From assembly GCA_021613375.1 (NCBI GenBank), contig CM038728.1, positions 36,258,734 to 36,322,733 on the forward strand: a DNA stretch of 64,000 bases, in the 5' to 3' direction. The notes under the pieces were generated by a model that did no database searches, was not told the origin of the DNA, and saw only the letters and a program-made list of their open reading frames with translations. This DNA is from Megaleporinus macrocephalus (Eukaryota > Chordata > Actinopteri > Characiformes > Anostomidae). Below are positions 45,401 through 59,058 of this stretch, one piece after another (positions within the stretch are counted from its first letter, which is position 1; the number at the start of each line of letters is the position of its first letter). The position numbers and the translations under genes are program-made.

Positions 45401-46310
45401 AGTGAATATGTTGTGTACTGTGTGTGTGTTGTTTAGGGTGTGTATGTTGTGTAGTGTGTGTGTTGTGTAGTGTGTATGTTGTGTAGTTTGTGTGTTGTGT
45501 AGTGTGTATGTTGTGTGATGTGTGTATTGTGTAGTGTGTATGTTGTGTAGTGTGTATGTTGTGTAGGGTGTGTATGTTGTGTAGGGTGTGTATGTTGTGT
45601 ATTGTGTATGTTGTGTAGTGTGTGTATGTTGTGTAGGGTGTGTATGTTGTGTAGTGTGTTTGTTGTGTAGTGTGTGTATGTTGTGTAGTGTGTATGTTGT
45701 GTAGGGTGTGTATGTTGTGTAGTGTGTATGTTGTGTAGGGTGTGTATGTTGTGTAATTGTGTAGTGTGTGTGTAATGTGTATGTTGTGTAGGGTGTGTGT
45801 TGTGTAGTGTGTATGTTGTGTAGTTTGCATGCTGTGTAGCGTGTATGTTGTGTAGTTTGTGTATGCTGTGTAGTGTGTGTGTGTGTTGTGTAGGGTGTGT
45901 GTGTTGTGTAGGTTATGTGTGGTGTGTAGTGTGTGTAGGTTGTGTAGGTTGTGTGTGTTGTGTAGGGTGTGTGTGTTGTGTAGGGTATGTGTGGTGTGTA
46001 GTGTGTGTAGGTTGTGTAAGGTGTGTGTGTTGTGTAGTGTGTGTATGTTGTGTAGTGTGTGTGTTGTGTAGTGTGTATGTTGTGTAGTTTGTGTGTTGTG
46101 TATTGTGTATGTTGTGTAGTGTGTGTATTGTGTAGTGTGTATGTTGTGTAGTTTGTGTTTTGTGTAGTGTGTATGTTGTGTAGGGTGTGTATGTTGTGTA
46201 TTGTGTATGTTGTGTAGTGTGTGTATTGTGTAGTGTGTATGTTGTGTAGGGTGTGTTTGTTGTGTAGTTTGTGTGTTGTGTAGTGTGTTTGTTGTGTAGT
46301 GTGTGTATGT
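45401..46310. repeat. TGTGTAGGGTGTGTATGT array, TG orientation
   Basis: Units of 16-18 bases, TGTGTAG(T/GG)GTGTATGT, run to the gap. It is the complement of the array at 47311-53150. Confidence 0.95.
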
Positions 46311-47310
46311 NNNNNNNNNNNNNNNNNNNNNNNNNNNNNNNNNNNNNNNNNNNNNNNNNNNNNNNNNNNNNNNNNNNNNNNNNNNNNNNNNNNNNNNNNN
46401 NNNNNNNNNNNNNNNNNNNNNNNNNNNNNNNNNNNNNNNNNNNNNNNNNNNNNNNNNNNNNNNNNNNNNNNNNNNNNNNNNNNNNNNNNNNNNNNNNNNN
46501 NNNNNNNNNNNNNNNNNNNNNNNNNNNNNNNNNNNNNNNNNNNNNNNNNNNNNNNNNNNNNNNNNNNNNNNNNNNNNNNNNNNNNNNNNNNNNNNNNNNN
46601 NNNNNNNNNNNNNNNNNNNNNNNNNNNNNNNNNNNNNNNNNNNNNNNNNNNNNNNNNNNNNNNNNNNNNNNNNNNNNNNNNNNNNNNNNNNNNNNNNNNN
46701 NNNNNNNNNNNNNNNNNNNNNNNNNNNNNNNNNNNNNNNNNNNNNNNNNNNNNNNNNNNNNNNNNNNNNNNNNNNNNNNNNNNNNNNNNNNNNNNNNNNN
46801 NNNNNNNNNNNNNNNNNNNNNNNNNNNNNNNNNNNNNNNNNNNNNNNNNNNNNNNNNNNNNNNNNNNNNNNNNNNNNNNNNNNNNNNNNNNNNNNNNNNN
46901 NNNNNNNNNNNNNNNNNNNNNNNNNNNNNNNNNNNNNNNNNNNNNNNNNNNNNNNNNNNNNNNNNNNNNNNNNNNNNNNNNNNNNNNNNNNNNNNNNNNN
47001 NNNNNNNNNNNNNNNNNNNNNNNNNNNNNNNNNNNNNNNNNNNNNNNNNNNNNNNNNNNNNNNNNNNNNNNNNNNNNNNNNNNNNNNNNNNNNNNNNNNN
47101 NNNNNNNNNNNNNNNNNNNNNNNNNNNNNNNNNNNNNNNNNNNNNNNNNNNNNNNNNNNNNNNNNNNNNNNNNNNNNNNNNNNNNNNNNNNNNNNNNNNN
47201 NNNNNNNNNNNNNNNNNNNNNNNNNNNNNNNNNNNNNNNNNNNNNNNNNNNNNNNNNNNNNNNNNNNNNNNNNNNNNNNNNNNNNNNNNNNNNNNNNNNN
47301 NNNNNNNNNN
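46311..47310. other. assembly gap (1000 N) at palindrome centre
   Basis: Exactly 1000 unknown bases. The array orientation is opposite on its two sides, so the gap hides the orientation switch. Its true length is unknown. Confidence 0.99.
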
Positions 47311-50300
47311 TACAAAACATACACACCCTACACAACATGCACACCCTACACAACATACAAACTACACAGCATACACACCCTACACAACACAAACACTACA
47401 CAACATACACACTACACAACATACACACCCTACACAACATACACACTACACAATACACAGACTACACAACGTACACCCTACACAACATACAAACTACACA
47501 ACATACACACCTTACAAAACACACAAACTACACATCATACACAATACACAACATGAACACCATACACAACATACACACCCTACACAACATACACACAATA
47601 CACAACATGAACACCCTACACAACATACACACCCTACACAACATACACACAATACACAACATGAACACCCTACACAACATACACACCCTACACAACATAC
47701 ACACCCTACACAATACACACACACTACACAACACACAAACTACACAACATACACAATACACAAAATACACACCCTACACAACATACACAATACACAACAT
47801 ACACACCCTACACAACACACAAACTACACAACATACACACTACACAACATACACACCCTACACAACATACACACTACACAACATACACACCCTACACAAC
47901 ATACACACTACACAACATACACACCCTACACAACATACACACTACACAATACACAGACTACACAACGTACACCCTACACAACATACAAACTACACAACAT
48001 ACACACCTTACAAAACACACAAACTACACATCATACACAATACACAACATGAACACCATACACAACATACACACCCTACACAACATACACACAATACACA
48101 ACATGAACACCCTACACAACATACACACCCTACACAACATACACACAATACACAACATGAACACCCTACACAACATACACACCCTACACAACATACACAC
48201 CCTACACAACATACACACACACTACACTACACACAAACTACACAACATACACAATACACAACATACACACCCTACACAACATACCTACAATACACAACAT
48301 GAACACCCTACACAACATACACACCCTACACAATACACACACCCTACACAACATACACACACAATCACACACACACAGACTACACAATATACACACTACA
48401 CAACATACACACCCTACACAACATACACACTACACAATACACACACACTACACAACACACAAACTACACAACATACACAATACACAAAATACACACCCTA
48501 CACAACATACACAATACACAACATACACACCCTACACTACACACACACTACACAACATACACACCCTACACAACATGCACACCCTACACAACATACAAAC
48601 TACACAACATACGCACCCTACACAACACACAAACTACACAACATACACACTACACAACATACACACCCTACACAACATACACACTACACAATACACACAC
48701 TACACAATGTACACTCTACACAACATACACACACTACACAACATACACCCTACACAACATACACACCCTACACAACATACACACCCTACACAACATACAA
48801 ACTACACAACATACGCACCCTACACAACACACAAACTACACAACATACACACTACACAACATACACACCCGACACAACATACAAACTACACAACATACAC
48901 ACACTACACAACATACACACCCTACACAACATACACACTACACAATACACAGACTACACAACGTACACCCTACACAACATACAAATTAAACAACATACGC
49001 ACCCTACACAACATACAAACTACACAACATACGCACCTTACACAACACACAAACTACACATCATACACTCTACACAACTAAGACACCCTACACAACATGC
49101 ACACCCTACACAACATAGAAACTACACAACATACGCACCCTACACAAAATACACACTACACAATACACACACTACACAACATACACCCTACACAACATGC
49201 ACACTACACAAAACACACACTACACAATATACACCCTACAAAACATACACACCCTACACAACATGCACACCCTACACAACATACAAACTACACAGCATAC
49301 ACACCCTACACAACACAAACACTACACAACATACACACTACACAACATACACACCCTACACAACATACACACTACACAATACACAGACTACACAACGTAC
49401 ACCCTACACAACATACAAACTACACAACATACACACCTTACAAAACACACAAACTACACATCATACACAATACACAACATGAACACCATACACAACATAC
49501 ACACCCTACACAACATACACACAATACACAACATGAACACCCTACACAACATACACACCCTACACAACATACACACAATACACAACATGAACACCCTACA
49601 CAACATACACACCCTACACAACATACACACCCTACACAATACACACACACTACACAACACACAAACTACACAACATACACAATACACAAAATACACACCC
49701 TACACAACATACACAATACACAACATACACACCCTACACAACACACAAACTACACAACATACACACTACACAACATACACACCCTACACAACATACACAC
49801 TACACAACATACACACCCTACACAACATACACACTACACAACATACACACCCTACACAACATACACACTACACAATACACACCCTACACAACGTACACCC
49901 TACACAACATACAAACTACACAACATACACACCTTACAAAACACACAAACTACACATCATACACAATACACAACATGAACACCATACACAACATACACAC
50001 CCTACACAACATACACACAATACACAACATGAACACCCTACACAACATACACACCCTACACAACATACACACAATACACAACATGAACACCCTACACAAC
50101 ATACACACCCTACACAACATACACACCCTACACAACATACACACACACTACACAACACACAAACTACACAACATACACAATACACAACATACACACCCTA
50201 CACAACATACACACAATACACAACATGAACACCCTACACAACATACACACCCTACACAATACACACACCCTACACAACATACACACACAATCACACACAC

Positions 50301-53150
50301 ACAGACTACACAATATACACACTACACAACATACACACCCTACACAACATACACACTACACAATACACACACACTACACAACACACAAACTACACAACAT
50401 ACACAATACACAAAATACACACCCTACACAACATACACAATACACAACATACACACCCTACACTACACACACACTACACAACATACACACCCTACACAAC
50501 ATGCACACCCTACACAACATACAAACTACACAACATACGCACCCTACACAACACACAAACTACACAACATACACACTACACAACATACACACCCTACACA
50601 ACATACACACTACACAATACACACACTACACAATGTACACTCTACACAACATACACACACTACACAACATACACCCTACACAACATACACACCCTACACA
50701 ACATACACACCCTACACAACATACAAACTACACAACATACGCACCCTACACAACACACAAACTACACAACATACACACTACACAACATACACACCCGACA
50801 CAACATACAAACTACACAACATACACACACTACACAACATACACACCCTACACAACATACACACTACACAATACACAGACTACACAACGTACACCCTACA
50901 CAACATACAAACTACACAACATACGCACCCTACACAACACACAAACTACACAACATACACACTACACAACATACACACCCTACACAACATACACACTACA
51001 CAATACACAGACTACACAACGTACACCCTACACAACATACAAACTACACAACATACGCACCTTACACAACACACAAACTACACATCATACACACTACACA
51101 ACTAACACACCCTACACAACATGCACACCCTACACAACATAGAAACTACACAACATACGCACCCTACACAAAATACACACTACACAATACACACACTACA
51201 CAACATACACCCTACACAACATACACACCCTACACAACATGCACACTACACAAAACACACACTACACAATATACACCCTACAAAACATACACACCCTACA
51301 CAACATGCACACCCTACACAACATACAAACTACACAGCATACACACCCTACACAACACAAACACTACACAACACACAGACCACACAACATACACACTACA
51401 CAACATACACACCCTACACAACATACACACTACACAATACACACACTACACAACATACACAACATACACACCCTACACAACATACACACTACACAACATA
51501 CACAGAATACATAACATACACACACTACACAACATGCACACCCTACACAACATACACACCCCACACAATACACACACTACACAACACACAAACTACCCAA
51601 CATACACACTACACAACATACACACACTACACAACACACAAACTACACAACATACACGCTACACAACATACCCTACACAACACACACTACACAACATACA
51701 CTCCCTACACAACATACACACCCTACCCAACATACACACTACACAAAACACAAACTACACAACATACACACTACACAATACACACACTACACAACATACA
51801 CAATACACAACATACACACCCTACACAATACACACTACACAACATACACAGACTACACAACATACACAATACACAACATACACACTTTACACAACACACA
51901 CCCTACACAACATACACACCCTACACAACATACACACTACACAACATACAAACTACGCAACATACACACTACACAACAAACACACTACACAACATGCACA
52001 CTACATAACACACAAACTACAGAACATACACACTACACAACATACACACTACACAACATGCACACCCTACACAACATACAAACTACACAACATTCAAACT
52101 ACACAACATACACACTACACAACAAACACACTACACAACATGCACACTACACAACACATAAACTACAGAACATACACACTACACAACATACACACTACAC
52201 AACATACACACTACACAACATACACACCCTACACAACATAAAAACTATACAACATACACACCCTACACAACATGCACACCCTACACAACATACAAACTAC
52301 ACAACATACAAACTACACAACATACACACCCTACACAACATACACACTACACAATACACACACTACAAAACATACACAATACACAACTTACACAACCTAC
52401 ACAACATACACACTACACAACATACACACTACACAGCATAAACAATAAACAACATACACACCCTACACATCATACACACTACACAACACACAAACTACAC
52501 AACATACACACTACACAACACACACACACTACACAACATACACTACCTACACAACATACACACTACACAACACACACACTACACAACATACACACTACAC
52601 TACATACACACCCTACACAACATACACACTACACAACATACACACCCTAAACAACATACACACTACACTATACACACACTACACAACATAATCACCCTAC
52701 ACAACATACACACTACACTATACACACACTACACAACATACACACCCTACACAACATACACACTACACTATACACACACTACACAACATAATCACCCTAC
52801 ACAACATACACACTACACTATACACACACTACACAACATACTCACCCTACACAACATACACACTACACAAAAAACAAACTACAAAACATACACACTTCAC
52901 AACATAAACACCCTACACAACATACACACTACACTATACACACACTACACAAAATACACACACTACACAACATACACCCTACACAACATAGACACTACAC
53001 AATACACACACTACACAACATACCCAATACACAACATACACACCCTACACAACATACATACTACACAACACACAAACTACACAACATACACACCCAACAA
53101 AACATACACACCCTAAACAACACACACACACTACACAACATACACACTAC
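47311..53150. repeat. ACACCCTACACAACATAC array with 1.9-2.0 kb higher-order repeat
   Basis: Units of 16-18 bases, ACACCCTACACAACATAC and ACACTACACAACATAC. The same variant series starting TACAAAACATACACACCC occurs at 47311, 49237 and 51279, giving higher-order periods of 1926 and 2042 bases. Within a period, AAACACACAAACTACACATC also recurs 495 bases apart (about 47516/48011 and 49442/49937). Very long His/Thr/Tyr open frames are artefacts of an ACA-rich, stop-poor repeat. Confidence 0.96.
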
Positions 53151-53233
53151 ATAATAGACACAAACAGACACACGCACGCTCACACAGCTATGAGAGTAGG
53201 AGCAGTGCTTTTAAGGTGGAATTACAGAAATTT

Positions 53234-53296
53234 ACTATCAGCGGGAGATTTCAAGCCAACTTCGAAGTTCGTCCATGAACTTCCCCTCTCTAGTTA
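53234..53296 (-). repeat. inverted repeat B, right copy
   Basis: Inverted partner of 42497-42559, marking the right end of the palindromic complex. Immediately to its left are one CCACCTTAAA unit (inverted, about 53210) and the inverted junction block. Confidence 0.92.
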
Positions 53297-54654
53297 AAGG
53301 GAAATTCTTGCATTATTAAAAATGCATGCATAATTAAACAGTTACAAAGTCAGTCACGGTGGTTTGATGTGAAATGTGCCATTCTAAAGAAACATAGTGA
53401 GTCAGAATTATTCAAAGTGGTGGTGATTGGAACCAGAAATCTTAAGTGTTTCATGCCCCTAAAAGCTACCTCACAAAAAGTTATTACAAAAATAGCTATG
53501 CACATTGGTTGACTAGTTCTCAGATGAGCCTTTTACGTTTTGTTTACAGTCATGGCGGAGGTGTACATGCAAGGCAATATAGTTCCCAAAGAAAACATAT
53601 TATCTTACCACCACGCTTACCACTGTTTTATCATCATCAACATCATATATAAAACTCAGAGGGCATCTTTAGGTTGACTCGTCATATTGGATATAATTTT
53701 TTTATGTCGTAGACCCCTGGTTCCCAGTCACCAGCGCTGTAAAGACTCTGCTCTGCAATGCACCTTTTCATATCAAACCTCTCCAGATGACTGTTTGTAT
53801 ATCATTGTCTGAACTATGCAGAAATATTTAAAATTCAGAGAAATTCTTCTTTAAGTTTCTTTGGCAGCAGTTGGGTGCAGTGTAAATGGCTGGTGTTGGT
53901 ATATAACAACATTGAAATTTAATAATAGGCTTATTTCATGAAATATAATTGCAAAGACATGCTTGTAGCATGAATACAGCATGAGTCATAATTTGACTGC
54001 AAAATGACAGAGGATCAAGTGACATTCAGGATGGAGGAAATGTTCGTAAGAGACAAAACATGTCAGGGACGGTTTTGTTTACCGCAGGATGTGACAAATG
54101 AGATGTTAAAATCAGCACAGAGAAAAACCTAGAACTACAATTCTTAACATGGTTAAGGTGGCGATTACAGAATGATGCACAATTTGAAAGGTCTACAGAA
54201 ATGACATACTATTACGAGATTTTATTCCAAGTAATTCTATGTACATTAAAGCTGCACAATGGGTTATGTTTTTATTTATGTTGAAAGAAGTAGCATTACT
54301 AAGTCAGTGAAATATGACTCGCTAAAATATGTCTGTGCACTGCTGCGAGTCTGAAATAATCATTTATGTCGTACGATTTTAAAAGAGTTTTTCACACAAT
54401 GTCATACAATTTTATGTGTTTTCATCACATGCACACGAAAAGAAGTGAAGAAGAAGGTCTGGCTCAATATTTATGTCTCAAATGCAACACACATCCATCA
54501 ACAAGCTGCATCGGAGTCCTCTTTGAATTCTCTTTCACTGTGCTCACAATCACAAAACTCCTCCCCATTTCCACCATAGAGGTCTTCAAACTCCTTACGT
54601 AGTGTAGTTTTAATGGGGAACTCCTTCAAGGCAAAAACCCAGATAAACATACAA
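53297..54654. other. unique DNA, no gene seen
   Basis: AT-rich unique sequence. Short frames (for example at 53446 and 54366) have no domain features. Confidence 0.5.
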
Positions 54655-54688
54655 CATACACACACACACACACACACATACACACACA

Positions 54689-54723
<35 letters not shown>
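54655..54723. repeat. compound (AC)n(TA)n microsatellite
   Basis: ACACACAC runs followed by TATATATA and TGTGTG directly abut the 5' end of the RT fragment at 54724. Confidence 0.93.
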
Positions 54724-54725
<2 letters not shown>

Positions 54726-55611
54726 CTCACGGACATCTTCAACGTCTCCCTGCGCAGCTCCACTGTCCCAACGTGCCTCAAGACCACCACCATCGTCCCC
54801 GTGCTGAAGAAGTCCGCGGTGTCTTGCCTCAATGACTACCATCCCGTAGCTCTCACGCCCATCATCATGAAGTGCTTCGAGAGGCTAGTCATGAGGAACA
54901 TCAAGACCCAACTGCCCTCTTCATTGGACCCCCTGCAATTCGCATATCGCCCCAACCGCTCCACGGACGATGCCATCACCACCACCCTTCATCTCTCCCT
55001 TACCCACCTGGAGAAGAAGGACACCTACGTCAGAATGCTGTTCATAGACTTCAGTTCAGCATTCAACACCATCATCCCACAGAATCTCACCAGGAAGTTA
55101 AGCCTGCTGGGCCTCAACACCCCCCTGTGCAACTGGATCCTTGGTGTCCACCTAGCGGAGAACCTCACCTGGTCCCTGAACACCAGCTCTACAGCCAAGA
55201 AAACCCAGCAGCGTCTCTACTTCCTCCGGAAGCTGAGAAAGGCCCGTCTCCCTCCACCCATTCTCACCCTCTTCTATAGGGGAACCATAGAGAGCATCCT
55301 AAGCAGCTGCATCACTGCCTGGTTTGGGACCTGCACAGCCTCTGACCGCAAGTCCCTCCAACGCATTGTGAGGACAGCTGAAAGGATCATCAGAGTCTCT
55401 CTCCCCTCCATCTTGGACATTTACACCACCCGCTGCATCCGCAAAGCAACCAGCATTGTGGATGACCCCACCCACCCTTCACACAGACTGTTCTCCCTCC
55501 TGCCATCAGGAAGAAGGTACCGCAGCGTCCGGTCCAACACGACCAGACTCTGCAACAGCTTCTTCCCCCAAGACTTCTCAACACAACTCAACGTCTGATA
55601 ACTTCTGGTAC

Positions 55612-55648
<37 letters not shown>

Positions 55649-55770
55649 ATTTACCCCAGATAAAAAGGGGAAGCATTTTTGCACAAAGCATAACTTTACT
55701 ACCTCACTGGACTCTATTTATTACACATTGCACAATTTGCACACTACCAGCAATTATTTATTATGAGTGA
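54724..55770 (+). pseudogene. 5'-truncated LINE RT with in-frame loss of the catalytic core
   Basis: An open frame of 292 codons (54720-55598, the first Met lying in the microsatellite junction) encodes RT segments [39 protein letters not shown] (38-57), [14 protein letters not shown] (72-85) and [15 protein letters not shown] (106-120, carrying the first catalytic Asp). At residue 140-141, CNWI is joined directly to [11 protein letters not shown], which normally lies well after the FADD/YADD strand. The protein then continues normally to [29 protein letters not shown] and NSFFPQ. About 100 residues with the catalytic Asp pair are missing, yet the frame stays open. 55599-55770 is its 3' region with a (TC)n tract. 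It is a CR1/jockey-type fish LINE; the clade is uncertain. Confidence 0.85.
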
Positions 55771-58389
55771 GAGAGTGAGAGAGATAGATATTTCAGTGGT
55801 TTAAACATAGTCTGTGAAAGTGGTCTGATGTGAAATGGTTTAGAAAAACTCCCCCTCAGTCAACACCACATATATAGACACCACATATTTAGACATTGTA
55901 TTTACTAACCAATATGTCCAGCCTACATATGTACATTTCACATGTAATGTTGTTATTGGTAAAATACCTCACAAAAACTTGTAGATAGAGTAGGAAGAAA
56001 TAGGCCAAAACCTTATTTTAAAGCTAAAACAAACAAAACAAATGCAAAATCATAAAATATATTGATATTAATTTTGTGTTATAACTTTCTGTGAGGGAGC
56101 TTTTAGTGACATTAACCACTTCAGACGTCAGGTTCCTTTCATTGTCACTTTAGAACATAGCATTTCATATCAAGCTCTGAATTACTTTGTTTAATCATGT
56201 TTTTTTATAAAGAACATCAGTGGAACTCTCCATTAAGAACATTTTTTCTTTCTCTCGTAAAGTTATATTTTGTTATGACAGCATCCTGTGCAACAGTTGT
56301 GCACCATGATATTAATACCATAAAGGTATTATCTAAAAATGCGCAGTTTTTCTTGCAGTGCCAGCTACTTGAGCGACAGCATTCAGCATTAAAATGCTCT
56401 CGGTGCCTGTTTATGGAAGCTTGCAATCAAGTGGCATTCACATATTTTAAAGCTACAACAGAGCAGAAGCAATCAGAACAATGATACATAAAGTGAGTCA
56501 GGAGGCCAAAATTAAAAAGCTTTTTCCAGCATTACTATGATGCTGGTGCGCTTAGGGACTTATCGCACTTCACAACTAAACAGACATTGCGTTCTCTTCC
56601 TGTCTTAGCCCACTAACTCCAAAGATCTTTATCTCAGCATGCACACATTTTTTTTTTTTTTTGGATCAAGTTTTATACTATGAAATGCACTAATTATATT
56701 ATACATATGCATTCAATCTAATACAAACACATGTTCGTAACAGAAAAATACTCATATGGAAATAGTCTTTTGCTGCTGAAATTCTGTGATACAATCTGTA
56801 TAAAGATATACATCGGTATAAAGAAAAGAATTATATACATCATTTAAACCAGTACAAATAAAAACACATATTTTTACACACTTTAAAGTCATTTATTTTG
56901 TCATACTAAACTTTTTGCATGCCAACTAAGCATTTTGCTATTTTCCTCAGCATACAACGACACTCTTATCAAGTCTTATGCGAAGTTTTAAGTGAAAATA
57001 AGTGAACGGATGCTTCACAGAAAATACACTTCAGCACATTTTAGTGCACAATGAATTTAGCAAATTGAAGGAAATTAAATGTGGCCTGGGCAGTATATTT
57101 TATTGTATTTTTATTTATTCATATTTTAACTGAATTCAATTTGAACACATAAAAGATATATTTAAGTTATATAACTTATTTTGTACCTCAATACAAACTG
57201 CCACCACTGTTGCAATAACATATTGCACAAGCTACATGCAATATTTATTATAATGAAGCCAATTTAAGTAATTGGCAAGTCGCATGTTTGATATCGACCC
57301 CAATTTGATGCCATGCCCCCACTACTGCAACATCAGATTTGACTCTGTGGTGCAGAGAGAAAAAGCAGGAGAGTAACAGAAACCACAGTGAAATGACTAT
57401 TTTGCTTGGCTGGTGCAATTTGTGATCACACCCAAACCAATATAGAAGTTTGCCTATGTGAGCATTTCACTAAATAAACCCACGGGGCTCTCGCCTAACT
57501 GCGAATGCACTGTGGAAAGTATACATGTATGCAGACACGCCAACCGCTTCGGATCTGGGTTGATAGAGAACAGCAAACACGACAAATATTAGCTAAAAAA
57601 GAACACGTCCGATAACATCAGGCACATTATTTCTGAGAAACCTTCGGAAGACCGCAACCTATTCCAATTGAGCTTCCGCTGGCAAGAACTAACAAGCAGG
57701 GGTTTTGCTCACCGCTTGTGGAAAACGCATGAAAACAATCTCATGAGCAAATGCAGGCCGCAGGATTGCATGAACCGGGTCTGCAGAGCCTTATTGAGGT
57801 TAGAACCAGTAACAGGTGGCGTGGTACCAATGTGCTGAGTGACATCCAGAGACCTCATTTAAAAGTTTTTTTATGTAATGTGGTCAAATAGGTTTACACC
57901 AAAAACAACTGTCACAAGTTCACCACTACTGAACTGGATCATGAAAAGGACACACATACAAATAAAGCATCATGCATGCGTTCCACGTGCCCAAAGACAA
58001 AAAAGAGGTGCAGAACTCATGCACTGACTGCTGAAACAACTATCTTACTCCATGTGCTATATCTTCAACTGGTGTTAACCAGTGTCAGTTCGGACTTTGG
58101 ATTACACTCAACTGGAACAAAATGATTAATGTCTAAAATGTCTTAGATGCCTGTTAAGGTTTAAAGCACAATGTCTGCAGTACTATGTCAGCAGGTAGCA
58201 GATGAGGCTAGTTAGTTTCTGTTATAATATTAATAATAATGATGATTTAAAGAAAGTCAGCTTTCTGTTATAAGCAAAATCTGTGAAAGTGTTATAGTAG
58301 AAAACATTTTTAATGTTTGTATTGTAATATAAAAACTTGTCCTTGTTAAAAAGGGAAAGCTGGTCTCTTTAGATGGTAACAAAAAAAAA

Positions 58390-58390
<1 letters not shown>
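55771..58390. other. AT-rich intergenic DNA without recognised genes
   Basis: No gene recognised. A poly-T run at 56648-56664 is followed by GGATCAAGTTTTATACTATG, loosely resembling the L1 3' end at 28630 (poly-T then GAACCAAGTTTATTTATTGG). It may be the tail of a 5'-truncated minus-strand L1 relative. The block 57250-57560 is unique and less AT-rich, with no assigned function. Confidence 0.45.
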
Positions 58391-58480
<90 letters not shown>

Positions 58481-58487
58481 CGTTCTG
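58391..58487. repeat. (TA)n microsatellite
   Basis: About 45 TA dinucleotides, interrupted once near 58467 by TATGTA. Confidence 0.97.
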
Positions 58488-58679
58488 GCAACAATGTTCT
58501 ACCATTATGAAGAGACATTGAATGGCCCTAATGCTCACCCTTGAGGCACTCCTCAGAAACACGGGTTGCTTTAAGGCACTTATTAAAGAAACACTGTATG
58601 TTTGTTGTCAAAGGCACAAGGCACACCATGGAGAGCCCCATATGTCAGAGAAGCCATACGAGGCTGGCTCCGAGACCAC

Positions 58680-59010
58680 CCAAAAGCAGCCATTGCAAAT
58701 CAAATTCCGAATGGACTTCATCTTCAGCGCGTGTTTAATCGGTCCTGGCAGTTCAGGTGACAAAGGCAAAGGTAGTCCTCCCCTCTCCCCTGTCCCTCTT
58801 TTCCACAGATGCAGTTTGCTCGCAGCCACCCACAGTTTAGTGGCGAGTGAAATACAAACAGTGGCAAGAATAAAGGGCCCCCCAGCACAATGCGACCTGC
58901 CACTCTGTGTATGAGATAATGTCTAATTGAAAACAGTGTGGCCATTGTGCTGCTGTCACCGGCCCCATTGTCCATGGCCCCCCTCCCTCCTTTTTTTTTC
59001 CATTGACGCT
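58680..59010. promoter_or_regulatory. candidate conserved noncoding regulatory block
   Basis: Unique, GC-balanced sequence in an AT-rich setting. It contains SOX-like CCATTGTGC and CCCATTGTCC (about 58940-58972), a homeodomain GTCTAATTG (58921), and CACCCACAGTTTAGTGG (58829). Overlapping frames on both strands lack domain features. A (CT)n tract (59018-59055) follows. The inference is from composition only. Confidence 0.35.
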
Positions 59011-59022
59011 CTCGCTCTCGCA

Positions 59023-59058
<36 letters not shown>

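Larger units (their letters stand above)
42316..53296. other. 11 kb palindromic satellite complex bounded by inverted repeats
   Basis: A 63-base sequence at 42497-42559 (starting TAACTAGAGAGGGGAAATTC) returns inverted at 53234-53296 with about 60 matches. A longer stretch at about 45308-45440, holding TTCCACCTTAAAAGCACTGC, CTCATAGCTGTGTG and TTTGTGTCTATTATGTAG, returns inverted at about 53120-53228. Tandem arrays are TG-rich on the top strand up to the gap and AC-rich after it. The whole therefore reads as one large imperfect palindrome whose centre lies in or near the gap. The left arm also carries a CCACCTTAAA array and a second inverted pair (42316-42501 and 44700-44889). No coding region is evident. 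It resembles foldback-type elements with tandem-repeat arms, but no target duplication was found. Confidence 0.8.

Noticed and set aside
47556..52241. Open frames of 200-480 codons rich in His, Thr, Asn and Tyr across the AC-rich array
   Set aside because: They follow the 16-18-base repeat in all frames, several overlap on both strands, and some earlier ones run through unknown bases. Stop-poor repeat, not proteins.
44340..53150. CRISPR-like array of regularly spaced repeats
   Set aside because: There are no unique spacers; repeat units directly abut with graded variation as in satellites, and the setting is eukaryotic.
57240..57310. tRNA-like B-box (GTTTGATATCGACC)
   Set aside because: No A box, acceptor stem or anticodon arm could be formed around it.
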